Source: Rhodeus uyekii (lineage: Eukaryota; Chordata; Actinopteri; Cypriniformes; Acheilognathidae). Taken from it: 64,000 nucleotides of DNA. Below are positions 10,811-21,290 of the stretch, piece after piece (the first letter of the stretch is position 1; every line of letters starts with the position of its first letter). Where the stretch lies: NCBI GenBank assembly GCA_037043235.1, contig JAWRVZ010000014.1, positions 434,001-498,000 on the forward strand. The letters run 5' to 3'. Both the position numbers and the translations under genes were made by a program. Under the pieces are notes generated by a model, which ran no database searches, was not told the DNA's origin, and worked only from the letters and a program-made list of their open reading frames with translations.

Positions 10811-11082
10811 AAGTGGGGGTGAGCCAAAGGACTTTGCGAAGTATTGCCAGTTTCACTATCTTACCAAGTGTTTACCTCTACTCTGATTTGCTGCCCTTTT
10901 TTTTTGGACCCATTGCCTGTTTATTCTGATCTCTGTTTCTGGATTATCCCTTGGACTGGACTGGTTTGCCTTTGGACTGCTATTGTGTTATCGACTCATT
11001 GCCTGGTTTCTGTCTCTGATCTGGATTGCCCTAATAAAACTCTGCACATGGATTCTAACATGGCTTCAGCTCATTCCTTACA
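10811..11082 (+). repeat. Polypurine tract and 3' LTR of the gypsy element
   Basis: The purine-rich AAGTGGGGG at 10811-10819 is followed by TG at 10820-10821, the LTR start. The LTR ends in CCTTACA at 11082 and is about 263 bp. It carries CCTAATAAAAC near 11030 as polyadenylation signal. Its last 122 bases match the 5' copy. Confidence 0.7.
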
Positions 11083-11475
11083 GATGTGTTTTCAGTTCAT
11101 CCTTGTTTTGTTTTTAGCCTGACAATTTAGTTTCAATATGTCCAGCCATAGTTTTGTTTTTTTAGGTTTTGACACATATGATTTGACAGCTTGTCCTATT
11201 GTTCTTGTATTGGTTTGAGATCTGTGTGGTCTAACAGGATTAGTTCACCCAAAAATGAAAATTCTGCCTTTTTTTATTAAACTAAACATATGATTTATTT
11301 AGTGTTGCTTTCTGTACTTAAACCATTGCAATGTGTCATGCATTTTAGAAGGAATATTTTATGCTCAACTGTATCATATAATGTGTATTGTATTGATATT
11401 GGTGGCCTGGGTGTTTATGACCATTTGTACAGAATTGTAAAGATGTACTGCATTATTTTATAAATTTAAAAAGTA
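11083..11475. other. AT-rich sequence without recognised features
   Basis: No reading frame, repeat terminus or structured RNA was recognised. A TA dinucleotide at 11474-11475 is the apparent target site of the next element. Confidence 0.5.
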
Positions 11476-12511
11476 CAGTAATACCTAGAGATACGAGTGT
11501 CTCTACATACGAGTATTCCAAGATACGAGCAAGCCTTCGAGCAGATTTTTTGCTTCTAGATACGAGTAAATATTCGAGATACAAGCGTGTGCACTGATGC
11601 TGATGCCGACGAAAGTTTACTTCAGTGTTCACTGACTTCTGAATGGAAGTCATATAGAATGCCCGCGCCCATACACGTCTGCGAGTAGCTGATTTTCTTT
11701 GTATTTTGTTCATTATTCTACATTATTCTACTTGTGAGTTAGTGAAAGTGAGTTGTAAGGATGGTAGTGAGAAGAAGAAATGCATGATGACCATCGAAAT
11801 GAAGCAAGAAATTGTGGATAAATATGAGTGCGCAAGGGATCCAGCAAGTAGGAGCATCTGGAGGAACGGTGGACTGAGGAGCTGATCGAGCTGCAGATGA
11901 TGAACATACACAGGTGTTGTAAGAGCTCAGCAGTTGAGCGTGAACTGTCGTGAAAACATTTTTACAAGTGAAATAAAGGAAGTGATTGCTATGTGGCTGA
12001 AGGTTTCTGATTTCATTGAAAAGAAACACCCTGATAAATTGTCTACTGGTCGTGCTTCGGCGCTTTTTGACGACACGTCCCTTACTTATTTTTAATGGGA
12101 GACAGAAACAAATCTCCCTCGATGGGCATTTCGTTAAAAGGTCTGTGCCAAGTGAAAGTGAAAGTGAGGTAGACAGGTGAAAAATGGTAAGAAAACAAAT
12201 CGAAAAAAGAAAAACAATAATATAAAATAGAAGAGTAAAGAAAATAAAAATACGTAAGCTATGTTAATTTAAGTTTATGTAAGTTACGTAGTGTTCGTAT
12301 AGGACTCAAGTGTCTCAGGACCAACCCCCTCCCTCCCTTCTCCGTACCTGCCGCTGTCTGTTAAAACTTATAATTAAAACCACATTTAATTTGATATCAC
12401 ACAAATCATTATACTGTATACATGTAATATAATTGTGTGTGTGTGTATCTATACCAATAAAAAACATGTTTTTTTCCATTGTTACGGATCTGGAACGGAT
12501 TAATTTGTTCC
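11476..12511 (+). mobile_element. Internally deleted Tigger/pogo transposon
   Basis: The left end is TA followed by CAGTAATACCTAGAGATACG, a pogo/Tigger-type terminus, with the GATACGAG word repeated several times just inside. The right part (GGAACGGATTAATTTGTTCC) is also typical Tigger sequence, but the outer right terminus is missing: the retroviral LTR begins at 12512. Coding remnants of both ends of the transposase lie inside while the catalytic middle is gone. Confidence 0.7.
11766..12165 (+). pseudogene. Tigger transposase remnants (N-terminal HTH and C-terminal end)
   Basis: An N-terminal piece near 11784 reads MTIEMKQEIVDKYE, the start of a pogo/CENP-B-type helix-turn-helix. A C-terminal piece at about 11955-12165 contains WLKVSDFIEKKHPDKLSTG and, further on, RQKQISLDGHFVKR, which match the tail of Tigger transposases. 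The DDE catalytic core between them is deleted, so this is a non-autonomous derivative. Frames differ between the two pieces. The intact protein would cut and paste the element at TA sites. Confidence 0.65.
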
Positions 12512-12866
12512 TGTAGGGGATTTACAGTTAAGACCCGAGGACCAGATATGTTGAATGAAGACCAGGGGCATATTCTTCATATGTCGCTAACTACATCCAA
12601 GATCAGTTGACACATCCGGGATGAGATAATCGCGCTAACTATGATCTGGATGATTCGGTTCTTCGAACGCACCAGTTGTTGACGATTAGTATAGCTGGAT
12701 TGAGTTATCTGAGATCATTGCACGTTCATGTGCTGGCTTAAAAGGGGATGTGTATCGATAGTAGAAACATTGATCAGCAACATTTTGATTGATCAGCGAG
12801 CATCCTGAAGGAGCGCGCACAGTATTTCTCGGCGGTGCGTCGCTGAATTTCAGTGTTTTATTAAAA

Positions 12867-13245
12867 CATAAAGCAACACTTTAAAGACTGCGAAATCCAG
12901 GAGAGAGGACTGGCAAAAAGTTGCAGACAAATTAAATTTGTGAGTAGCCTAGTGATCGTGTGTGTAATTATATTGTCTCATATTAATTGTATTACATAAT
13001 CCTCTTTTATATTAGAGCCATCGCAGGACCCACTAGGATTTGGGAACAAGTAAAAGTAAAATGCAAAAATATTCTACAAAATAGTATCTTTACTACTTGC
13101 GCTGTTCTGCAAAAAAAAAGTTAATTAATGAAATAGAATTGCAAGAACTAATAAAGCAAAAAGTCCGACTTGAGACTGAATTGCTTCAAGAGGAACTTCA
13201 AAGTTACTCAAATACACTAATAAACTGTGGGGACGATTCGGAAAT
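12867..13245 (+). pseudogene. Myb/SANT-like accessory protein of the Harbinger element
   Basis: Two exon-like pieces are visible. The first (12867-12940) ends in SRREDWQKVADKLNL, the tryptophan-bearing helix of a trihelix/Myb-SANT domain. The second (13017-13080) follows an AG acceptor and reads GPTRIWEQVKVKCKNILQN, another conserved helix. A coiled-coil-like piece follows at about 13110-13245 (LQELIKQKVRLETELLQEEL). In active Harbinger elements this protein binds DNA and helps the transposase enter the nucleus. Frames are not continuous and a stop follows the first piece, unless an intron removes it. Confidence 0.55.
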
Positions 13246-13447
13246 CCATTGCCGCTTGTATATATTATTCTTTTATTTTTCCTATTTATGCCTATATTCT
13301 TATCTTTTTCTTATTTTTCATATGCTTCTTTGTCTTATTTTTTATATGTTCTTTTCCTTTTTCTTATTTGAATAATTTGTAAAAAGTGATTTATAATCAA
13401 GTTAGGGATTTCTATTAGTTATATCCTTTAATTGTCTTAAGTGGTTT

Positions 13448-13567
13448 GTAAAAAACACAAAAAAAGCCGTAAAGATTGCTTGAGTGCCAGGTAAACTTTG
13501 TGAATGGCACGACAGACAGCACTTTTCACACTGTTCTCCGCATCTCCAACAGTGTAAAGGAATGTGC
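13448..13567 (-). pseudogene. Harbinger transposase fragment (HARBI1-type)
   Basis: On the minus strand a short frame reads TVGDAENSVKSAVCRAIHKV and continues YLALKQSL. This is the helix-turn-helix region just before the DDE core in HARBI1-like nucleases. No catalytic residues are present; the rest is lost, partly because a small inverted-repeat element lies immediately upstream. Confidence 0.55.
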
Positions 13568-13572
13568 CACAA

Positions 13573-13880
13573 AGTAGCGCCAGTGGCGTAGCCACGGGGG
13601 GGCCTGGGTGGGCCTGAGCCCCCTCATTTACATGTCCAGCCCCCTCAGATTTTCAATTGTTTAAAATCGCGACTGTGAAAACGAAAGCACATATCGCCCG
13701 CCGCACAAGACGATCGCAACGCACCCCCAAAGTCAAATTTGGCGCGCTGTGCACTGCATCATAACCATTCGTGTCAGAGAGGTTAAGGCGATGGGCTAGA
13801 AATCCATAGGGGTTTCCCTGCGCAGGTTCAAATCCTGCTGACAACGTTATGCTCTGGTGCTATACGCCGCTGGTGCTACT
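13573..13880. mobile_element. Small inverted-repeat element (308 bp) with a tRNA-like body
   Basis: The left end AGTAGCGCCAGTGGCGTAGC and the right end GCTATACGCCGCTGGTGCT are imperfect inverted repeats of about 23 bases. The inner word CAGTGGCGTAGCC resembles hAT-type termini. No clear target duplication was found, so hAT is only a suggestion. The interior holds a GC-rich stretch and a tRNA-Ser-like sequence. Confidence 0.45.
13771..13846 (+). tRNA. tRNA-Ser(AGA)-like pseudogene
   Basis: The anticodon arm is ATGGG-CTAGAAA-TCCAT, with anticodon AGA at 13798-13800. A long variable arm (AGGGGTTTCCCT) follows, then a perfect T arm GCAGG-TTCAAAT-CCTGC. The 3' acceptor strand ends CTGACAACG. The D-arm side lacks about five bases where the A box should be, and no CCA is encoded. 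The B box GGTTCAAATCC is intact. This looks like a decayed serine tRNA or a tRNA-derived SINE head rather than a working gene. Confidence 0.55.
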
Positions 13881-14567
13881 ATGATATATATATATTAAAT
13901 TTTAAATATTATACATATTATAATTCCATTAAATATATTATATTGAACCTTCAGCAACAGTTTGCTCTCGTAAAAACGGACAGGACATGCTGCGATAAAC
14001 TTCCCACACTGTTCCGTTTATAAAGCTATGATCTAATCCTGCTAACATGAAGTAAGCCTGTTCCCGATCAGGTTCAATTCAACGGACCTGTTACTATGAC
14101 AACAAGTCCCGGATGAGCGTCGAATAACCGAACATTCCAAGATCATGCGAAATCGCCAACAATCTAGTCCAGACAAGCGAGTTAGCGAGGTACGAAGAAT
14201 ATGCCCCAGGAGTCAGAAGTGCAGTCAATAGAAGACATTTTAGTGAAGTTTAGTTTGCAGTTTCATCAGCAGAAGCCAGCTTCAGGTCTCACAAGGAGTT
14301 TGTAGGCCGCCCCACTTACAATAACATTGTTACAGCAATTATACTCTAACAGAGGGTGCTAACTACGTCAATGATGACGTTTAAATGATTCTGATTGGCT
14401 AAGAAAGAAAGAAAGAAAGATAAACAAAACTAGTAATTTTCCACACAAGCGCAGACAGTCTGAAGCATATCTTCATTGATCACATGGTTGACGGGTTCGT
14501 GACGTGGCTTGTCGAGAAAAAAAAGTTTTATGGTGCCAGCTAATCACCTCACCAATACAGACCATAT

Positions 14568-14735
<168 letters not shown>

Positions 14736-14822
14736 CTTCTCCAAGGCTGAACTCGGCTCTGACTCCAACTCTCAACAGAAACAGTACCCAAAACATTCTG
14801 AATACATGTCCTATCTGTTGAG

Positions 14823-15244
14823 AAATGCAGACAATATTCATCCCTACTCCATGGAAAACTACAGAATGTAAAGAAGGCTTTTTAAGTAATAAAAAGCCCT
14901 AACTTGATTATAAATCACTCTTTTCAACTACATTGAAATAAGAAAAAGGAAAAGAACATAGAGGTACCAATAAGAAAAAGAAAATAATATATGTACAAAA
15001 AATACAATACAAAATATGTTTTCCCTTCACAGACGTAACTGGAACAGAATATCTTACAGAGCACAGAGTGTGTTATTGACCTTCAAAACAAAAGACACTA
15101 CACTAATTAAAATATTTAAACAAAGATGGTCTAAATAAAAATAAACAATGAAGGAACAAATAAATCCCATAATAATCTGTCTAAGCTTTGAGTTTCTACT
15201 GAAAGTGTCATTCATATAACAGGCAAATAGCTTGTACCATCTTA
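14823..15244. other. AT-rich sequence, partly similar to 13262-13440 in inverse orientation
   Basis: No gene is seen. About 70 bases near 14880-14960 match, inverted, the segment near 13330-13420 (shared words ATAATCAAGTTAGGG and TTCTTTTCCTTTTTCTTATTT). Both may be fragments of one LTR family. Confidence 0.4.
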
Positions 15245-16261
15245 CAGTTTTTTCCAATTGCTTACACACAAAATCTTTTCATGTCACACAATTTTTGAAA
15301 CCTCTCACTCAAAGTGCAAAACTAAATGCCAACTCTTCAAACCCATAAGCTATTTCTCAACCTGTGACTCAGTTTTCAATTGCATAAAACACTTTTTTCA
15401 AAACACTACACACAATTCTCTACCTAAAACACAAAGATCTATCAGGAAGTGACTTCCTTTCCTTTTTACAAACACAATCAATCAAAATGCTACACTTATT
15501 CACCAGATCACACAGACACACTCCTCACATGTGCAAACACTAATGGCTTAACTGATCACTAACCATTCACTGCTTTACTTTACAGTAGTATAGATAGGCC
15601 TATAAATATGTCAAAGGTCAGATTACCTGTTTTGAACAATGAATGCTATCAATGAACAGAGAGAAAGAGGAGCAGGAGGAAGAGGCAGGAGACAAAGAGG
15701 ACAAATACCAAGAGGAGGAGAAGGACTTTTCTGTATGCAGTTCACACAATGCTTGTCCTGCTAGATTTGTGGTTATATGGGACAATGTTAGTTTTCACTG
15801 GGCTGTTCTGGTACAAAACTGGTTTGCCACCCTTCCACAATTTGTAGTTTTGTACCTATGCCCATATTCACCTTTTCTAAATCCCATAGAGGAATTCTTC
15901 TCAGCATGGCGCTGGAAAGTGTATGATCGCCAACCCTTTGCCCACATGCCGCTTCTCCAGGCAATGGAGGACGCATGTGGGGACATAGAGGTTGCTTCTG
16001 TCCAAGGTTGGATACGACATGCTATGAGATCCTTCCCTCAATGTTAGGAAAGAAAAAAAACGTATCTTGTGATGTGGACAAAGTTTTGTGGCCAGAACAA
16101 GCTCAGAGAAGAGATGAAGTTTAGCACTGGGGACTGCAGGGACTGCTGAGAAATAGCTTATGGTTTTGAATATTTGGCATGTAGTTTTGCACTTTGAGTG
16201 AGAGGTTTCAAAAAACGTGTGACATGAAAAGATTTTGTGTGTAAGCAATTGGTAAAAACTG
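15245..16261 (+). mobile_element. IS630/Tc1-type transposon with long inverted repeats, internally deleted
   Basis: TA dinucleotides flank the element (15243-15244 and 16262-16263). The ends, CAGTTTTTTCCAATTGCTTA and its inverse, extend as inverted repeats for roughly 115 bases, sharing TTTTCATGTCACAC and CTCTCACTCAAAGTGCAAAAC. Inside is the C-terminal part of a DDE transposase. TA targets and a DDE transposase place it in the IS630-Tc1-mariner group. Confidence 0.75.
15630..16047 (+). pseudogene. C-terminal half of a Tc1/IS630-type DDE transposase
   Basis: The readable part starts near 15740 and includes FVVIWDNVSFHW, containing the second catalytic aspartate, and YSPFLNPIEEFFSAWRWKV, containing the third acidic residue. 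It ends at a TAG at 16045-16047 after RHAMRSFPQC. The upstream part (15640-15730) is arginine/glycine- or glutamate-rich depending on frame and looks like the N-terminal basic tail of the same family, so the DNA-binding domain and the first aspartate were lost in an internal deletion. Confidence 0.7.
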
Positions 16262-16624
16262 TAAATGTTCTGTTTCTACATTGCATTGGCGTTTCCGGTG
16301 CACTTGTTACCCAGATTACTTTCACTGCAGAACATTGTGTTGAAATGTAGATATAAGCCTATGAAAGACCAAAGAGCTTTAGATTTAGAACAGCAGTGTT
16401 TACATGATATATCCAAAAATGTATTATTATGAAAGAAGTGTTTGCCATTTGATGCAAATGCTTCATTCTGACATGTGTTTGTGGCATTTTGAATGCAGTG
16501 TTGCATTTTGAAGGAGATGTGAGGCATTTTGCATTTTGTGTGTGCAGTTTTGAGAATTGTGTGTAGAGTTTTGAAAAAAGGAGACTTAGTTTTGAAGACG
16601 TGTTTAAGCAATTGGAAAAAACTG
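16262..16624 (+). repeat. Second, abutting right end of the same long-TIR family
   Basis: The segment ends GCAATTGGAAAAAACTG before a TA at 16625-16626, the same terminus as the element at its left. It contains GAGAATTGTGTGTAGAGTTT, which inversely matches the left arm near 15400. Either a second copy is fused here or the true right end is 16624 and the end at 16261 is an inner duplication. Confidence 0.5.
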
Positions 16625-17230
16625 TAATTGCAGGCCATCTTAACATTTTCTTTTTCAAAAACAGAAATAAAAAATAAAACCAATTCAAATAATTGTTACG
16701 TCTGGACGGTGTCTCAAATTGATCGATCAAAAACAAACATCTGATTGTGACTTTTGATTTAACAGAATGAGACTTGGAAACTCAGAATGCAGCTCTGTCT
16801 GTAGGGACAGTCGTTTTACAGCCCTGGGGGCAATAAAACTCTTTGTCCTCCTCCAGGCCTCCCTTCACCCCCCACATACCTACATACATTCCACAGGATG
16901 GCACATCTGAAAACACACACACACACACACACACATGGAATATACAAAAATGCCTACATACACTATGTAAACTCGTATAACACTGATGTATTCGTATGTA
17001 TGTGTGCATGCCCTCCATGTGTAGTCTTTTTAGTTATTTTAGGTAGTTCATTTAGATGTTTAAATGTGTATAGTCGTTTAAACGAAACCACTTTATGTCT
17101 TTCTACCTTTCTTGGTATCATTTGAATTCGTTCAGCCTGCTCTTTCTCAATCTGTATTTTGTTTAATGCTGAAATGCATTACATATTTTCTACCCTTGTT
17201 TGATCAAATCTGAGGAAGTTCCACACAGGA
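16625..17230. other. Unassigned sequence with a short CA run
   Basis: Only a short (CA)n run at about 16913-16934 was recognised. No conserved coding motif is seen on either strand. Confidence 0.4.
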
Positions 17231-18089
17231 TCATAAACTATGCAGATTAGGTTGAACAGAGACAAAAGGAAATTTCCCAGCATCCACCTCCAAGCCAGCG
17301 ATTGGCTCCTCATCCAAGGTGTGGGAGTGTCCTAATGTTTCTATAAGACCCCTGAGATTCAAACATCTCTCCCTCTTGAACTTCCTCTTCTTCCTCTTCA
17401 AACTTCTTCCGGCATAGCTTTGCTCCTCACGGGGAGAAGCAGAAGGCAGAAGGGCCTGAATGCTGGCCATACCCCTAGTGGAGAGAGCTTGGATTGACAA
17501 GGGTGCTTGACAGGATGTCTGCTCCAAGATTGTGTCCCCGGGATGTTAACTGCCCTTGGCGACAGCAACCTCCCTTGGGACCACACATTGCCCATCCAGT
17601 GAGGGATGCATCCATCATAAGCACTCTGCGACAACAAGGAGCAACCAACACGGGACACTGGGCCAGAACCCGGGTTTTTCCCACATGTCTAAGGCACGAA
17701 GGCATAGCCGCGTGACCTTGATCACGTGAGACAGGTTGCCCCTCGGGGAAACCCCCAGGTCTTGAGCCACCTCTGTAGAGGTCTAATGTACAGCAGGCCA
17801 AAAGGTGGTTCTTTTCAGTTTCTGGAACTGCATCACAGTGAGTGACTGCATTGAAATATATTTGGCAGAAGTCCCCACGCTGCCAAGAAAAACGACAAAG
17901 GGAACCAGCCCCTCGGGAAGGAACCAGCCCCGAACCGGCAGGGAACAACCGAACTGATGGCTCAAGGACTCTCCTCGGAGGGGGCAAACATCCCGGTGCC
18001 GCAACGTTACCGGGCGGACACTGGGAACAAGTTCGCCGGGGGCCGCTGCCCCCTGAAACACACGAGGTGGCTGGGTTAGCAAGGGGCAT
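17231..18089 (-). pseudogene. DIRS-type retrotransposon RT/RNase H remnant
   Basis: On the minus strand, pieces in several frames match the DIRS layout: VMQFQKL near 17830, a VTRLCLRALDMW stretch near 17690, MDASLTGW near 17605 (the DIRS-style RNase H start) and SQGRLLSPRAVNIPG then NLGADILS near 17510-17560. These are the order and spacing of the RT thumb and RNase H of tyrosine-recombinase retrotransposons. No recombinase or methyltransferase domain is present. Between 17870 and 18089 the minus-strand frame is open, proline/glycine-rich and unrecognised. Multiple frameshifts make it a fossil. Confidence 0.5.
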
Positions 18090-18949
18090 CGAGAAAGGAT
18101 AATGACATCAAGTCTACATATTTATTTAATTTTTTACAGTGTGAGGAGCTGAAATTCCTGGGACCGCTCAGCAGCCCCTGACACCTGAGTGTGTGTGTGA
18201 AGGGACTTCGTGTTGGAGAACTCTAGATCATCTTAATTATATATCAATATATACAGACACACATTCTATTATTACATGTAGTTTTATGCATGTATGTGTA
18301 CATCTTTAACGATCCAGATAAGAGTTGAGAATAAGCAGGACCGTCAAAGTTTATGCTGACAACATCCAGTCCCTATTGCTGTTAGAACTGGATTGCTGCA
18401 GCGCAGGTACCTCTCCACAGGCGGAAGAAACCGCATAGCGTGCTTCCAACCTGAGAGAAAGCACTGGATCAAACGGGTGAGGGCAGAGATAGGGCGGCGA
18501 GAGATTAACCTGACGAGAGGTTAATCCAAGTAAGTGTTGCCAATACCGGTAACTCAATAATCCTCATATTTCAACTCCGATTGAGTAGAGTCGATGGTTA
18601 GTACTTAATCTTTAGTCTAGGAAAAAACAACCTATAGCCCCGCAAACTCAGCCGTGTTTTAAAACCCGTGTTAGCCAGAACATCGAACAACAAAGCCAAT
18701 TCACAGCAAGCATATGGACAGGGCAGCCCTAGCTCAGACAACCTCGGCCAAAAACAAGCTTGTGAATCAACAACCGATGGTGGCGAAAGCTTGCGTTAAG
18801 CAGGTAAGATGAATGACTAAGGGGATTTTCCAATTCAGTCAGAAAATCTTTTTGATAGATCAAAATAAAGAAAAAAAAATCAATTTAAATAAATAAAGTT
18901 GTACAAAATAAAACAAAAGGAAAGTGTCTAAGCCGGAGAACAGCGGCAG
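18090..18949. other. Unassigned sequence
   Basis: No conserved coding motif or repeat terminus was recognised. A short direct word pair (AGAGATTAACCTGACGAG / AGAGGTTAATCC) occurs near 18505-18530. Confidence 0.4.
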
Positions 18950-20497
18950 TAAGACACGCTTGCATTTGCTCATCCAGGAGTTCCTATTTTAAGGATACTT
19001 CCAGCCCTGATAGCATAAATGACTTGAGTGTCTTAAGTACACTCAGTACTGGGTTCTGGCGTAGAGGAATCTGCAGAAGAAAGAAAAGTATCATTAAGAA
19101 CATTTTCCGTATAGTCGGAAAATTCACACAAGCAGGAAATAAATTAAGACAGTAAGAAGATCTGTTTAATTAATTCACAACAGGTGGAACAAATATAGGT
19201 GGAACCCCACCATCTGACTTCTCCCAAACATTTCCCCCAGCTAAGTCATTAGCCAGTATAAAAGTAACACCAAGTATAGAAAGCTTAGCGCAAACTCCAA
19301 TTACCACATCACCTGACATAAGTCTGGAATTGAGATGAATGCGGTGTAGAGGAACGGCCATGTATGCCATTTCAAGCCCTCTAACCAACACATGAGATCC
19401 AGTGGCAGTATGTGCAGACAGAGGCAAAATTCCTTCCAACAAATGACTGCCTATCACCTAGGATACAAACAGGAAACTTTTCATCAAAGAAACACTTGGA
19501 CAAATGGACAAAAGTCAACACTGTTTTTAACATTTTCCAGTCTGCTTGTTAGAACTACAATTCACACTTGATGTAGAAATTAAACTAACAGGCTTTACAT
19601 TTCTCTCTTTCTTTTTGAGAACAGCACAGCCTGAAATTTTATGTCCTGGTTTTCTACAGTAAAATCAAACCAACTCACCTTTTGTGCATGTTACTGAAGT
19701 ATTGGCGGTTACTGAAGTACTGAAGGTTGCACCTTGGGTCTGAGAGTTACAGAATTTCAATTCTCTGTATGTATGTGCTGTATATATTGCAGAATTGACA
19801 ATAAAGCTGACTTTGACTATTGTCCGTAGGACTTGACACAGCATTTTGGCTTACAAACCCCTTTTTATTTTTAACAGGTGTCCTCCACTTTGACTTACTC
19901 AGCTCATTTAGATGAGCAGAACCTTGATGAGTAAGAACAAACTCTGCCATTAAAGCAGCATCAGACAATTTGGTCACTTTGTGTTTATTGAGATACATAG
20001 CAACAGCACTCGGAACACATTTTTTGAACTCTAAAAGAATAAGCTCCCTAAGTTGTTCTTTTGTAGTGACTTTCACAGAAGAACACTAACTCAAGTCTCT
20101 TTAACTCTGAACTCTCATCCTTGTCTCTCCTTTTCAAACTGTAACTCCATTTTACAGAACTCTAATTGCTGTTGTAATTTCTTAATCTCAAAATTCTAAC
20201 CCTATCCCTCAAAAAGAGGAGAGGTTAATGACACATTTGGATTAATGGACTGAACTCTTTTCTCTAAAAACCCAACTCGAAAAGTGTGTCTTTCACAAGT
20301 TTTATCAGCGTCTCTTTTAGCTTCTTATCATTACTCCTTACCGCAACACCAATATGCTCAGCAATCTGCAACAGCTCTTCCTTCGTACATCTCTCCAGCA
20401 AAATTTCCGAAGGAAATGCGAAGAAGTCCTCGATTACCCATGATATTTCTAAAAGAGAGACAGCAGAAAAACAACAACAATACAAGCCTAGACTACA
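18950..20497 (-). pseudogene. Decayed Gmr1-type gypsy element: gag and protease part
   Basis: Minus-strand pieces match, in order, the element at 25.7-31.8 kb. A gag N-terminus (FPSEILLERCTKEELLQIAE, near 20400) comes first, then a short linker (VSLTSPLF), then the capsid end (TTKEQLREL through AEFVLTHQ, 19900-20076). The protease follows (LPLSAHTATGSHVLVRGLEM and ILANDLAGGNVWEKSDGG, 19170-19457), then the following pol linker (LNDTF, near 19090). The central capsid region is deleted. A pyrimidine tract ending in AG precedes the gag start, as in the younger copy. No LTR, integrase or RT is seen. Confidence 0.8.
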
Positions 20498-20727
20498 TGT
20501 CACGGCTCTGTCATTCCAGTTTGGACTTTTAGAGTGTCTGTTGACAGAGCTTTATGTGGGATTGCGTGCCTCAGTGCACGCTCTCGTGTCCATGTGATTT
20601 CATGTCATCCGTGCAGTTGGGACGTCATCTTGTGAACACGTGGTGATGCACGTCAGCTTTTGCTGCGTGTTCGTTTCTGTCACCCTACATAAAACCACAG
20701 TGAGGGTGGTAAATAATAATTATAATT
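20498..20727. other. Possible LTR-like fragment
   Basis: The segment starts TGTCACGGCTCTG directly at the edge of the Gmr1 remnant and contains a CTACATAAAACC TATA-like box near 20686. It resembles the start of a gypsy LTR, but no matching end was found. Confidence 0.25.
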
Positions 20728-20728
20728 C

Positions 20729-20778
<50 letters not shown>

Positions 20779-20780
20779 AT
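20728..20780. repeat. (TA)n microsatellite
   Basis: Nearly uninterrupted TA repeat, broken once by TAT-TA near 20767. Confidence 0.95.
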
Positions 20781-20844
20781 AGGTCTTTTTCATCTACACT
20801 TTGAAAAATAAAGTTTGCACTTTGAAAAATAGCTTTACATGGAA

Positions 20845-21290
20845 GGGGGGAATCTCCTCAACCACCACCAGAGTGCAGTATCCACCTGGATGATATTGCA
20901 CCAGAACCCTCACCACACACCATCTTATTTGTGGAGAGGAGACATAGCAATGAAGCCAATTAGAGTATGGGGATGATTAGAAGGCCATGATTGACGAATT
21001 TGGCCAGGATGCTAGAGTTAAACCCCTACTCTTAACGAAGAGACATCCTGCAATTTTTAATGACTACAGAGAGTCAGGACCTAGGTTTAAAATTTCATCC
21101 AAAGTACAGTGGTTTTTACGGTACAGTGTCCCCTTCACTATACTAGTGCATTAAGGACCCACACAGACCGCACGGTGAGCACCCCCTGCTGGCCTCCTAA
21201 CACCTCTTCCAACAGCAATCTAGTCTTTCCCAGGAGGTCTCCCATCCAGGAACTAAGCAAACTCAACCCTTACAAGGTGACATTGCTGCT
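20845..21290 (-). mobile_element. 5S-rRNA-derived SINE, copy A
   Basis: The sequence parallels copy B at 46.9-47.5 kb over about 430 bases (shared words GGGGGGAATCTCCTCAACCA, CACCTGGATGAT, AGAGAGTCAGGACCT and GAGCACCCCCTGCTGGCCTC). Its right edge contains AGGTCTCCCATCCAGGAACT, the reverse complement of the internal promoter region of 5S rRNA, so the SINE head points to the minus strand. The 5S part is truncated here after AACCCTTACAAG. Confidence 0.65.

Larger units (their letters stand above)
3533..11082 (+). mobile_element. Ty3/gypsy retrotransposon, split by a LINE and lacking most of integrase
   Basis: Both ends share a repeat (3533-3656 and 10960-11084; about four differences in 122 bases). 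In order between them lie a broken gag, an aspartic-protease remnant, reverse transcriptase and RNase H. The RNase H is cut at 5990 by a 4.07 kb LINE and resumes at 10060. After the end of RNase H (motif ADALSRR) only the first part of the integrase zinc region remains, then an abrupt jump to the polypurine tract and 3' LTR. A small LINE 3' tail is inserted at 10216-10384. The coding region is closely related in sequence to the minus-strand chromovirus at 40-44 kb. The copy is dead, but its near-identical ends suggest moderate age. Confidence 0.85.
12566..14206 (+). mobile_element. PIF/Harbinger transposon inserted in the LTR
   Basis: The termini are inverted: GGGCATATTCTTC at the left and GAAGAATATGCCC at the right, with partial pairing for about 27 bases. 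A 3-bp duplication CAG flanks it (12563-12565 and 14207-14209), and the uninterrupted LTR copy (near 3005) has a single CAG at that point. Inside are remnants of the two proteins of Harbinger elements: a Myb/SANT-like DNA-binding protein on the plus strand and a transposase on the minus strand. A 3-bp duplication and this divergent two-gene layout are typical of the superfamily. Confidence 0.75.

Noticed and set aside
13481..13560. Plus-strand coding in the Harbinger transposase region
   Set aside because: Only the minus strand gives a recognisable HARBI1-like helix.
17475..18089. A 204-codon minus-strand frame that could be taken for a host gene
   Set aside because: Its downstream half overlaps DIRS-type RNase H motifs spread over several frames, and its other half has no recognisable domain.
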